Source: Sphingomonas sp. Leaf32
GTDB lineage: Bacteria > Pseudomonadota > Alphaproteobacteria > Sphingomonadales > Sphingomonadaceae
NCBI RefSeq assembly: GCF_001421765.1
Contig: NZ_LMLA01000012.1
Location: 223 to 64,222, forward strand
Direction: 5' to 3'
DNA length: 64,000 nt
In this document: positions 55,412 to 62,679 of the stretch, piece by piece
Layout: every line of letters begins with the position of its first letter
How positions within the stretch are numbered: position 1 is the stretch's first letter
Notes under the pieces: generated by a model
The model's input: only the letters and a program-made list of their open reading frames with translations
Database searches by the model: none
Told to the model about the DNA's origin: nothing
Translations under genes and position numbers: made by a program

Positions 55412-55960
55412 ATGATCCGCCCCCTCGCCTGCCTCCTCGCCGCAGCGGCGGTCACCGCCTGCTCCGCCGAACCGCCAGCCACCACCAATGCGGCCAATTC
55501 CGCGCGGCCTTTGGGGTCGGTCGGCGGCGTCGCACCGGCTCCCACGCCGGAAACGGCTGCGGCCCGCGGTCTGCCAGACACGCCCGAACCCCATGCCGCG
55601 CCCGAATTGCAGCCGATGGTCTTCGCCGATTTCGAAGATAAGGGCTTGCTCGGCTCGGGCTGTTCCTTCCGCACCGTACCGCGCGGCCCGGTGCTGCTGC
55701 TGGTCCGCGACGAGGGGGACGGTCTGGTCAAGTTCGAAAAGCGCCTGCGCCGCATCACCGCCGCGACACCGGGACGCGAGGCCATCCAGAACGGCGGCAT
55801 CCTGGCGGGCGACAAGGTGTCGTTCACCGTCGACCGCCCTGCCGCCAATGCCGACCCGGCATCGGATTCGACCCGGCAATGGCCCGCCACCCTGACCATG
55901 CGAACTGCCGATGGCGGCGAGCGCATCTATCGCAACGGGCGCTGGGAGTGCGGCAGCTGA
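55412..55960 (+). CDS. Putative lipoprotein of unknown function
   Basis: A 182-residue exported protein with a lipoprotein-type N-terminus (RPLACLLAAAAVTAC) whose acylated Cys would be about residue 17. A disordered Ala/Pro/Thr stretch then leads to a globular part (about 65-180). No family is recognised. It lies 35 bases after folE on the same strand. Confidence 0.6.
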   Translation: MIRPLACLLAAAAVTACSAEPPATTNAANSARPLGSVGGVAPAPTPETAAARGLPDTPEPHAAPELQPMVFADFEDKGLLGSGCSFRTVPRGPVLLLVRDEGDGLVKFEKRLRRITAATPGREAIQNGGILAGDKVSFTVDRPAANADPASDSTRQWPATLTMRTADGGERIYRNGRWECGS

Positions 55961-56006
55961 TCGACCGGATTGCGTCGCGGCCACGAGCATTATAGAGCGG
56001 CGCCAT

Positions 56007-56083
56007 GGCCTCGTAGCTCAGCTGGACAGAGCGCCGCTTTCCTAAAGCGGGCGTCGGGGGTTCGAGTCCCTCCGAGGCCACCA
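56007..56083 (+). tRNA. tRNA-Arg (anticodon CCT)
   Basis: A 77-base cloverleaf: acceptor GGCCTCG pairs with CGAGGCC, the D arm TAGCTCAGCTGGACAGAGC and T arm GGGGGTTCGAGTCCCTC are standard, and the anticodon stem (56034-56038 with 56046-56050) holds the loop TTCCTAA with CCT at 56041-56043. The CCA end is encoded. It reads AGG codons. Confidence 0.95.
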
Positions 56084-56130
56084 GTTTTCCGCCCCGCGGT
56101 ATTGCGACTACCAATCAAGGCGTAGCCTTC

Positions 56131-56225
56131 ATTCGTCCGGTTCGAGCTTGTTGAGAAGCGTCCGTCGAGAACTATTCGCTTGGGGCACCGCCTTCTCGAC
56201 TACGGTTCTCGACAGGCTCGAAGCA
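56131..56225. repeat. Inverted repeat pair after tRNA-Arg
   Basis: A unit like GGTTCGAGCTTGTTGAGAAG (about 56139-56158) is partly repeated in inverted form as CTTCTCGACTACGG and TTCTCGACAGGCTCGAAGC (about 56191-56225). It is the same general class of dispersed sphingomonad repeat as at 33222-33397. No integrase or attachment duplication is present. Confidence 0.5.
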
Positions 56226-56269
56226 AACGGATCGGGTTTGAAAAGCAGCGGCTGCCCTAAAGCAAGGCG

Positions 56270-56698
56270 TCAATTCGCCTTTTCCGGCGGCACGACCGGC
56301 AGCGGCAGCGGCGCGATCGGCACCCCTTCCTCGACCAGCGCCTTAGCCTCGTCGCGCGTCGCCTGCCCGTGGATCGGCGCCCGGTCCACATCGCCGACAT
56401 GCATCGCCCGCGCCCGGTCGGCAAAGGCGCGGCCGACCCATTCGCTGCCCGACAGCGCCTGCTGCTGCGCCTTCGCCAGCGCCGCGAGCGCGGCCTTCAT
56501 CGCCTCGGGCGGCGGACCGGACGGCCGGTCGCCCTTGGACGCAATGTTAGGTGCCATCACCGCCTTTTCGATGCCGACATCGTCGCACATCGGACAGCGG
56601 ATCAGCGCCCGTTCGCGCTGATCGGCATAGGCGTCGCTCGATGCGAACCAAGCCTCGAACACATGGGCATTGCCGCAGCGCAGGTCGAACACGATCAC
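56270..56698 (-). CDS. DUF1178 family protein
   Basis: A 142-residue protein beginning VIVFDLRCGNAHVFEAWF with a CPMCDD knuckle near residue 34, matching the DUF1178 family of unknown function. The two N-terminal cysteine sites may bind zinc. The start is a GTG at 56698 overlapping the nitrilase stop (GTGA). It closes the grxC-nitrilase string, a common alphaproteobacterial neighbourhood. Confidence 0.85.
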   Translation of the reverse strand: MIVFDLRCGNAHVFEAWFASSDAYADQRERALIRCPMCDDVGIEKAVMAPNIASKGDRPSGPPPEAMKAALAALAKAQQQALSGSEWVGRAFADRARAMHVGDVDRAPIHGQATRDEAKALVEEGVPIAPLPLPVVPPEKAN

Positions 56699-57519
56699 GG
56701 CATGACCTCGACCGGCGGGATCACGCGGCGATGGTCGAGCACCGGCACGCGCGCCCGCACCGCCGCCACCTGATCCGGATCGATCTCGACGATGCCGATG
56801 CCCGCCGCCTCGCCCATGTCGAGCAGCACCTTGCCCCACGGATCGACCACCAGCGAATGGCCATAGGTCGCGCGGCCATCGGCATGGACGCCGGCCTGCG
56901 CCGCCGCGACGACGAACGCCCCCGCCTCGATCGCCCGCGCGCGCAACAGCACGTGCCAATGCGCCTGCCCCGTGGGCACGGTGAATGCCGCCGGCACCGA
57001 CAGGATCGTCGCGCCGGCATCGCTCAGCGCGCGGAACAGGTCGGCAAAGCGCAGGTCGTAGCAGATCGACAGTCCCATCGCCCCGACCGGCGTCGCCACC
57101 ACGCAGGCGCGCTCACCGGGCGCATAGCTGGCCGATTCCCGCCAGCTCTCGCCGCTCGGCAGCGTGACGTCGAACAGGTGCAGCTTGTCATAGGTGGCAC
57201 GGATCGCGCCGTCGTCATCGATCACATAGGCGCGGTTGGCCAGCCGGCCGTCGTCCCGCCGGACCGCCAGCGACCCCAGATGGACCCAGATGCCCGCTCG
57301 CGCCGCAGCATCCCGCACCGCGCGCAGCACGCGATCGTCTGCCTCGGTCGCGATCGCGGCGGCAGCACGCTCGCGGTCGCGATCGATCAGCCCGGACATT
57401 TCCGGCGTGAACAGCATCGTCGCCTCCGCTGCCCCCGCTTGCTCGATCGCATCCACCAGCACCGCCGCATTGGCATCGGGATCGATGCCGGCGGTCATCT
57501 GGAGCAGCGCCAGTTTCAT
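56695..57519 (-). CDS. Nitrilase-family amidohydrolase (Nit1/Nit2-like)
   Basis: A 274-residue C-N hydrolase. The catalytic triad is Glu (FTPEMSG), Lys (YDKLHLFD) and Cys (SICYDLRFADLF). The closest known activity is hydrolysis of deaminated glutathione. It begins with MKLALLQMTAG and overlaps the grxC stop (ATGA), so a thiol-metabolism link is plausible. Confidence 0.88.
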   Translation of the reverse strand: MKLALLQMTAGIDPDANAAVLVDAIEQAGAAEATMLFTPEMSGLIDRDRERAAAAIATEADDRVLRAVRDAAARAGIWVHLGSLAVRRDDGRLANRAYVIDDDGAIRATYDKLHLFDVTLPSGESWRESASYAPGERACVVATPVGAMGLSICYDLRFADLFRALSDAGATILSVPAAFTVPTGQAHWHVLLRARAIEAGAFVVAAAQAGVHADGRATYGHSLVVDPWGKVLLDMGEAAGIGIVEIDPDQVAAVRARVPVLDHRRVIPPVEVMP

Positions 57520-57773
57520 GCCGTCAGCAGCGCGTCCAGCCGGCCCTCACGCTCCAGCGCGGCCAGATCGTCCGACCCGCCGACATGGGTATCACCGATG
57601 AAGATCTGCGGAACCGTCGTCCGGCCATTGGCACGCGCCAGCATCTCCTGCCGCTTCGGCCCGCCCATGCTGATGTCGATCTCTTCATAGGCCGCGCCCT
57701 TGTCGTCGAGCAGCCGCTTGGCGCGCGTGCAATAGGGGCAGAAGGCCTTGGTGTAGATGAGGATGCTTGCCAT
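57516..57773 (-). CDS. grxC: Glutaredoxin 3
   Basis: An 85-residue dithiol glutaredoxin with the active site CPYC (residues 12-15), the TVPQIFI segment and the GGSDD glutathione-binding motif. The ATG at 57773 is the first that gives the family start (MASILIYTKAFCPYC). It is co-transcribed with the nitrilase and DUF1178 genes. Confidence 0.94.
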   Translation of the reverse strand: MASILIYTKAFCPYCTRAKRLLDDKGAAYEEIDISMGGPKRQEMLARANGRTTVPQIFIGDTHVGGSDDLAALEREGRLDALLTA

Positions 57774-57804
57774 TCGTATCAGTTGTGTCCGCTTGCGCCC
57801 CTTG

Positions 57805-58536
57805 TCAATCATCCGCACCGACGACCCGTGCCCAGCACAGGACCGTGACCCGTGCCGCCCCCGCCCGGCGCAGCGCCGTGGCACACGCGTCGGCGGTCGC
57901 GCCGCTGGTATGCACATCGTCGATCAGCACGACCGATCGCCCGGCGACCGCCGCCGGATCGGCGACGATAAAGGCACCGCGCACCGCCCTGGCCCGCGCC
58001 CGGCCGCTCAGCCCACGCAACGACGGCGTGGCGCGGGTCCGGCGCAGCGCATCGCGCAGCACCGGTACGCCGCCCATCCGCCCCAACGCCGCCGCGATCA
58101 GCACCGACTGATTATAGCCGCGCGTCCACAGCCGCCAACGGTGGAGCGGCACCGGGACCAGGCAGTCCGCATCCGCCGCCAGATGCCGGTACATCAACCG
58201 CGCCATCGTCGTCGCCAGCGCCAGCCGTCCGCCATATTTCAGCTTCAGCGCGACATCGCGCGCGACCGGGCCATAGGCGACCGCCGCCCGGACCCCGTCA
58301 TGCACCGGAGGCTTGGTCAGACAGGGCGCGCATCGCATCCCCGGCCCCTGATCGATCGTCATCGGCACGCCGCAACCCGCGCAGGCCGGATCGCCCAGGA
58401 ACCGCAGGCCGGACCAGCAGCCCGCGCAAAAGCGATGATCCGCCTCCACCACCACCCCGCACCCCGGACAGCGCGGCGGCAGCGCCAGAGCGACCAGGTG
58501 CGCGATCGCGGCGGCGGGCGTAGGAGCAAGGCGCAT
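57805..58536 (-). CDS. comF: ComF family phosphoribosyltransferase-like protein
   Basis: A 243-residue protein with an N-terminal zinc-ribbon (CPGCG, CAGC, CAGCG, CAPC) and a C-terminal phosphoribosyltransferase fold with the VVLIDDVHTSGAT signature. ComF proteins take part in DNA uptake in competent bacteria, but here it may serve a different role. It is divergent from the methyltransferase gene, 45 bp away, and lies ahead of grxC. Confidence 0.88.
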   Translation of the reverse strand: MRLAPTPAAAIAHLVALALPPRCPGCGVVVEADHRFCAGCWSGLRFLGDPACAGCGVPMTIDQGPGMRCAPCLTKPPVHDGVRAAVAYGPVARDVALKLKYGGRLALATTMARLMYRHLAADADCLVPVPLHRWRLWTRGYNQSVLIAAALGRMGGVPVLRDALRRTRATPSLRGLSGRARARAVRGAFIVADPAAVAGRSVVLIDDVHTSGATADACATALRRAGAARVTVLCWARVVGADD

Positions 58537-58581
58537 CGCTTGCCCTTGTCGCCGCGCCCGCCGCACGGCACAAGGCGCGGC

Positions 58582-59415
58582 GTGAGTGCCCCCGATCTCT
58601 TCGCCCGCCCCCGCCGCCGCCTGCACCGCGACCGCGCCCAGCCCGACTTCGCCCGCGCCGATTTCCTGCACCGCTATATGCTGGAGGGGGTCGAGGACCG
58701 GTTGCAGGCGGTGACGCGCAGCTTTTCGGACGTGCTCGACCTCGGCTGCGCCGATGCCGCGTTCACGCCGCCGCCGGGCGCGCGGGTAGTGCGCTTCGAT
58801 CCCGGCTTCGCCTTTGCCCGCGCGGCCGGCGGGGTGCAGGGGGACGAGGACCGCCTGCCCTTCGCCGATGGCGCGTTCGACCTGGTGGTGTCGGTCGGCG
58901 TGCTCGACGGCGTCAACGACCTGCCCGGTGCGTTGACACTGATCCGTCGCAGCCTGCGCCCCGACGGCCTGTTCCTCGCCGCCTTTACCGGCGGCCGCAC
59001 GCTTGCCACCCTCCGCCAGTCGCTGCTTGCCGCCGAGGCGGACCGGCCCGCTGCGCGCGTCCATCCGCAGATCGACCTTCGATCGGCCGGCGACCTGCTG
59101 GTCCGCGCCGGCTTCGCGCTGCCGGTGGCCGATTCGGAAACGCTGACCGTGCGCTATGCCGGCATCGGCAAGCTGGTCGACGACCTGCGCGGCATGGGCG
59201 CGACCGGACTGCTGGAGCCGGCCCCGCTCGGCCGCGCCGGGCTGGTCGCCGCCGCATCGGCCTTTGCCGACCGCGCCGATCCCGACGGCCGCACCGCCGA
59301 ACAGTTCGAGGTCATCTACCTGACCGGCTGGGCACCCGCCCCCAGCCAGCCCCAGCCCGCCCGTCGCGGCAGCGCCACCGCCTCGCTAGCCGACACGCTG
59401 CGCCCGCGCGCCTAG
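58582..59415 (+). CDS. SAM-dependent methyltransferase (BioC/NDUFAF5-like)
   Basis: A 277-residue protein with the SAM-binding motif VLDLGCADA (about residues 52-60), a DEDRLPFADGAFDLVVS motif and the family opening FARPRRRLHRDRA. It resembles BioC and the respiratory assembly factor NDUFAF5, both methyltransferase-fold proteins. Start GTG at 58582; no ATG is near. The biochemical target is uncertain. Confidence 0.82.
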   Translation: MSAPDLFARPRRRLHRDRAQPDFARADFLHRYMLEGVEDRLQAVTRSFSDVLDLGCADAAFTPPPGARVVRFDPGFAFARAAGGVQGDEDRLPFADGAFDLVVSVGVLDGVNDLPGALTLIRRSLRPDGLFLAAFTGGRTLATLRQSLLAAEADRPAARVHPQIDLRSAGDLLVRAGFALPVADSETLTVRYAGIGKLVDDLRGMGATGLLEPAPLGRAGLVAAASAFADRADPDGRTAEQFEVIYLTGWAPAPSQPQPARRGSATASLADTLRPRA

Positions 59416-59440
59416 AGTTTGATCCATCGGTGCGGGAACG

Positions 59441-59460
59441 TCACCCCAGCGAAGGCTGGC
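59441..59460. repeat. Short palindromic repeat, diverged copy
   Basis: CCAGC-GAAG-GCTGG in a TCACCCCAGCGAAGGCTGGCA context, the same GAAG-loop design as at 33151-33180. It lies between the convergent methyltransferase and mutT genes. Confidence 0.55.
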
Positions 59461-59494
59461 ATGACGCCTGCTTCAACAAGGATGGGCAGAACAT

Positions 59495-59950
59495 CTAGAC
59501 CAAAGCCTCCAGCAATCCGATCAACGGCCGGTCGGCCGGCGGCATTGGCAGCGCGTGCAGTTGCACCGGTCGCAGCCATTGCAGCGCGGTCGCATGGTGC
59601 GCGACCGGAATCCCGTTCCACTTGCGCAACGCATAGAGCAGCAGCAACAAATGCCGCTCGCCCAGCGCCTCGCTGGCGAACGCCGCCGGGGCCAGACACT
59701 GGTGATCGACCACGATGCCCAGTTCCTCGTCCAGTTCGCGGACCAACGCAGCCTCGGGCGTCTCACCCGGCTCCACCTTGCCGCCGGGAAACTCCCATAA
59801 GCCGGCCATCGACGTACCCGGCGGCCGCTGTTGCACCAGCACCCGCCCGTCGCCGTCGATCATCGCCGCGGCGGTTACCAGTAAAATCGGGACAGGGGTG
59901 GACGACACTTTCTTAACCTCATTCGACATAGGAATTGGCGCGACGTTCAA
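59495..59950 (-). CDS. mutT: 8-oxo-dGTP diphosphatase (MutT, Nudix)
   Basis: A 151-residue Nudix hydrolase that clears oxidised nucleotides or similar substrates. The Nudix box is complete (GGKVEPGETPEAALVRELDE, then ELG). The start is uncertain: a TTG at 59950 has a strong GGAGG ribosome site 7 bases upstream, whereas the ATG at 59929 has none. It is divergent from the first pilin gene, only 15 bp away, and shares the palindromic ribosome-site region. Confidence 0.88.
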   Translation of the reverse strand: MNVAPIPMSNEVKKVSSTPVPILLVTAAAMIDGDGRVLVQQRPPGTSMAGLWEFPGGKVEPGETPEAALVRELDEELGIVVDHQCLAPAAFASEALGERHLLLLLYALRKWNGIPVAHHATALQWLRPVQLHALPMPPADRPLIGLLEALV

Positions 59951-59965
59951 CAGGAGTCCTCCGTC

Positions 59966-60157
59966 ATGCGTTCAACCCTGCGCGCCCTGCGCAGCCTGTG
60001 GCGGGACCAGCGCGGCGGAACCGCCATCGAATATGGCATGATCCTGGCGCTCATCGTGATCGGCCTTATCGCCGCCGTAGCACAGTTGGGAAAGACCACC
60101 AGCGACCTGTGGAACGGTATAACCCTGAACGTTACGCAGAACGGACCGCGGGGTTAA
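59966..60157 (+). CDS. Flp/Fap-type pilin, copy 1
   Basis: A 63-residue type IVb pilin: short basic leader, prepilin peptidase site Gly-Gly-Thr-Ala-Ile-Glu-Tyr (RGGTAIEYG), then one hydrophobic helix (MILALIVIGLIAAVAQL). Flp pilins build adhesive Tad pili. It is the most divergent of the three tandem copies. No tad assembly genes are in the window. Confidence 0.88.
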   Translation: MRSTLRALRSLWRDQRGGTAIEYGMILALIVIGLIAAVAQLGKTTSDLWNGITLNVTQNGPRG

Positions 60158-60286
60158 CCATCATAATGATCCCGCCGATATTTCTTTAAACTTTTGTCAA
60201 CCGCGCTCCCGCTAATCTGCACCCGTCGGACGAAACCTGGTTTCGAATGACCGGGAATTGAAGCACGCAGAACCATGGAGCAGATT

Positions 60287-60454
60287 ATGCAGAAGATCCG
60301 TACCTTCCTGAAGAACAGCAAGGGTGCCACCGCGATCGAATACGGCCTGATCGCAGCGCTGATTGCCGTCGCCGCCATCGCCGCGATGCAGGGCCTGGGC
60401 AACCAGCTGAAGCTGACCTTCGGCAACGTCACGTCGAACATGAAGGCGTCGTAA
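60287..60454 (+). CDS. Flp/Fap-type pilin, copy 2
   Basis: A 55-residue pilin with the cleavage site GATAIEYGLIAAL and a single hydrophobic helix. The ATG at 60287 follows GGAG at 6 bases; the ATG at 60275 is less likely. It is almost identical in its mature part to copy 3. Confidence 0.88.
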   Translation: MQKIRTFLKNSKGATAIEYGLIAALIAVAAIAAMQGLGNQLKLTFGNVTSNMKAS

Positions 60455-60473
60455 GACGTTAGCTCGATGGCGT

Positions 60474-60503
60474 GGGGTGGCGGGACGGGGGTCCCGCCAC
60501 CCC
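60474..60503 (+). promoter_or_regulatory. Strong hairpin between pilin copies 2 and 3
   Basis: A perfect 13-bp stem (60474-60486 with 60491-60503) with a GGGG loop, extendable by one A-T pair, lies 20 bases after copy 2 and 22 bases before copy 3. There is no U-run, so it could stabilise the upstream message or partly stop transcription and set unequal pilin levels. Confidence 0.7.
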
Positions 60504-60525
60504 ATTCCTTGAAGGGGAACAAAAC

Positions 60526-60696
60526 ATGACCGTCAAGTTATTGAAAATCATCAAGGATCGCAAAGGCGCGACGGCCATCGAATATGGCCTGATCGCAGCG
60601 CTGATCGCCGTGGCCGCCATCGCCGCCATGCAGGGCCTGGGCAACAAGCTCAAGCTGACCTTCGGCAACGTCTCCGCCAACATGAAGGCGTCGTAG
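60526..60696 (+). CDS. Flp/Fap-type pilin, copy 3
   Basis: A 56-residue pilin, GATAIEYGLIAAL cleavage site and helix as in copy 2; the mature sequences differ at only a few positions. A GAAGGGG ribosome site precedes the ATG. Copies 2 and 3 look like a recent tandem duplication. Confidence 0.9.
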   Translation: MTVKLLKIIKDRKGATAIEYGLIAALIAVAAIAAMQGLGNKLKLTFGNVSANMKAS

Positions 60697-60727
60697 GGCG
60701 CTCGCCTTAGGGCGGAGGTTCGGACGT

Positions 60728-60788
60728 TCCCGGCCCGCTGCCCCGTCCCGCCACTGTATCGGTAGCCGGTCGGGGGAGCGGGCCGGGA
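60728..60788. terminator. Long inverted repeat between pilins and accA
   Basis: A perfect 12-bp stem (60728-60739 with 60777-60788) plus inner pairing spans the gap between the convergent pilin and accA genes. It probably terminates both transcripts, although no U-run is present. Confidence 0.55.
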
Positions 60789-60801
60789 TCGCTTCAGGCG
60801 G

Positions 60802-61749
60802 TTACAGCCGCCCCATCGCCAGGAACTTCTGCCGCCGCGATTGCCGCAGTGCTGCCGCATCCTGCGCGGCCAGTCCGGTCAGTTCCCCATCGATCGCATC
60901 GCCCAGCGCAGCGATCGCCGCCGCCGGATCGCGATGCGCCGCGCCCAGCGGCTCGGCCACGATACGGTCGATCACGCCCAGCGCCTTCAGGTCCTGCGCG
61001 GTCACCCGCATCGCTTCGGCCGCTTCCGGTGCCTTGTCGGCCGTGCGCCACAGGATCGACGCGCAACCCTCCGGCGAGATAACCGAATAGACCGCATGCT
61101 CCATCATCAGCACTTTGTTGCCCGCCGCCAGCGCGATCGCGCCGCCCGATCCGCCTTCGCCCAGAATCGCCGACACCATCGGCACGCCCAGGTTCAGCGC
61201 AGCCTCGGTCGACCGCGCGATCGCTTCGGCCTGTCCGCGCTCTTCCGCCTGGATACCGGGAAAGGCACCCGACGTGTCGACCAACGTCACCACCGGCAGG
61301 CCGAAGCGGTCGGCCAGTTGCATCAGGCGGATCGCCTTGCGATAGCCCTCGGGCTTGCCCATGCCGAAATTGTGGCGCAGGCGGGTGGCGGTATCGTCGC
61401 CCTTTTCATGGCCGATCACCATCACCTTGCGGCCGCGAAAGCGGCCGATGCCGCCCAGTATCGCCTGATCGTCGGCAAAGGCACGGTCGCCGCCCAGCGG
61501 CATGAAGTCGTCGACCAGCGCCGCGACATAATGCTTGAAATGCGGCCGTTCGGGATGACGCGCGACCTGCGTCTTCTGCCACGGAGTCAGCTTCGCATAG
61601 GTTTCGCGCAGCAGCCGGTCGGACTTGGTCTGCAATCGCCCGATTTCGGTCGCGATGTCCAGCTCGCCATCGGCGGCGGTATCGCGCAATTCGTCGATGC
61701 GCGCCTGCAGTTCGGCGATGGGTTTTTCGAAATCAAGGAAGGTAGCCAT
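60802..61749 (-). CDS. accA: Acetyl-CoA carboxylase carboxyltransferase subunit alpha
   Basis: A 315-residue carboxyltransferase of the crotonase fold with the signature [13 protein letters not shown] and LIDT-like VDTSGAFPG motifs. It joins AccD to carboxylate acetyl-CoA, the first step of fatty acid synthesis. It follows xerD after 11 bases. Confidence 0.95.
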   Translation of the reverse strand: MATFLDFEKPIAELQARIDELRDTAADGELDIATEIGRLQTKSDRLLRETYAKLTPWQKTQVARHPERPHFKHYVAALVDDFMPLGGDRAFADDQAILGGIGRFRGRKVMVIGHEKGDDTATRLRHNFGMGKPEGYRKAIRLMQLADRFGLPVVTLVDTSGAFPGIQAEERGQAEAIARSTEAALNLGVPMVSAILGEGGSGGAIALAAGNKVLMMEHAVYSVISPEGCASILWRTADKAPEAAEAMRVTAQDLKALGVIDRIVAEPLGAAHRDPAAAIAALGDAIDGELTGLAAQDAAALRQSRRQKFLAMGRL

Positions 61750-61760
61750 GGTTCCGCGCC

Positions 61761-62669
61761 CTATGGCCGTGTCCGCCCGGCGTCAATCAGCGGGTGGCGT
61801 TCGTTGACCAGTTGCACCAGCCGCGACGCATCAACATGGGTATAGATTTCGGTGGTCGCGATATCGGCATGGCCCAGCATCGCCTGCAACGCGCGCAGGT
61901 CGGCGCCCCCTTCCAGCAGGTGCGTGGCAAAGGCGTGGCGCAGCACGTGCGGGCTGATCCGGTCGGGCGCGATCCCCGCCTCCCCGGCCAGCGCCCTCAC
62001 GATCTGGTACAGCCGCATCCGCGACAAATGCCCCTTGCCCGACGGGAACAGCCACGCGCTGTCGCCCGGCACATGCGCCCGCCATCGCGCCACGGCGGCA
62101 CGCGACCGATCGGACAGCGGCACCATCCGTTCGCGCCCGCCCTTGCCCTTCAGGATCATATAGGGCCGGTCGGACGCGATGGTCCCGCGGGGCAGCGACA
62201 CCAGCTCGGTCGCGCGCAGCCCCGATCCGTAGAGCAGCTCGAACAGGGCGGACAGGCGCAAGTCGTTGCGGTCGGGCGGCACCCGCTGGGTCCGCGCGTC
62301 GATCGCGGCGAACATCGCATCGATGTCCCCGCTCGACAGGGTCCTGGGTAATCCACGCGACGTGCCGGGCCGGGGCAGCGCCCCCCCGGGATCGTCGGCG
62401 CGCAGTCCTTCCTCGGCCAGAAACGCAAAGAATCGCCGGAGCGCCGCTGCCTTGCGCGCGACGGTCGCCTTGGCCAGCGCGGACCAGCCATCGGCCAGCC
62501 GCCCGATCGCATCCGCATCCGCGCCCGACAGCCGCCCGCCCAGCGCTTCCGACGCCAGCGACAGGTCGGTGCGATAGGCGGACAGCGTATTGCGCGCCGC
62601 GCCCGCCTCCGCCGCCATCATTTCCAGAAAGCGGTCGATCAACACCCGGTCGCCGCCGGGCGCGCTCAC
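61761..62669 (-). CDS. xerD: Tyrosine recombinase XerD
   Basis: A 302-residue site-specific recombinase. The N-terminal SAM-like core-binding domain precedes the catalytic domain with Arg (GLRATEL), Lys (LKGKGGRER), His-x-x-Arg (HVLRHAF), His (LGHADI) and Tyr (TEIYTHVD). It should act with XerC at dif to resolve chromosome dimers. Its neighbours are housekeeping genes, so it is not a phage integrase. Confidence 0.92.
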   Translation of the reverse strand: MSAPGGDRVLIDRFLEMMAAEAGAARNTLSAYRTDLSLASEALGGRLSGADADAIGRLADGWSALAKATVARKAAALRRFFAFLAEEGLRADDPGGALPRPGTSRGLPRTLSSGDIDAMFAAIDARTQRVPPDRNDLRLSALFELLYGSGLRATELVSLPRGTIASDRPYMILKGKGGRERMVPLSDRSRAAVARWRAHVPGDSAWLFPSGKGHLSRMRLYQIVRALAGEAGIAPDRISPHVLRHAFATHLLEGGADLRALQAMLGHADIATTEIYTHVDASRLVQLVNERHPLIDAGRTRP

Positions 62670-62679
62670 GCCGGGTCCG

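Noticed and set aside
56007..56225. tRNA-Arg as an integration site
   Set aside because: No duplicated tRNA end, integrase or foreign genes follow; only dispersed repeats.
61761..62669. Tyrosine recombinase as a sign of an integrated element
   Set aside because: It matches chromosomal XerD and sits between housekeeping genes.
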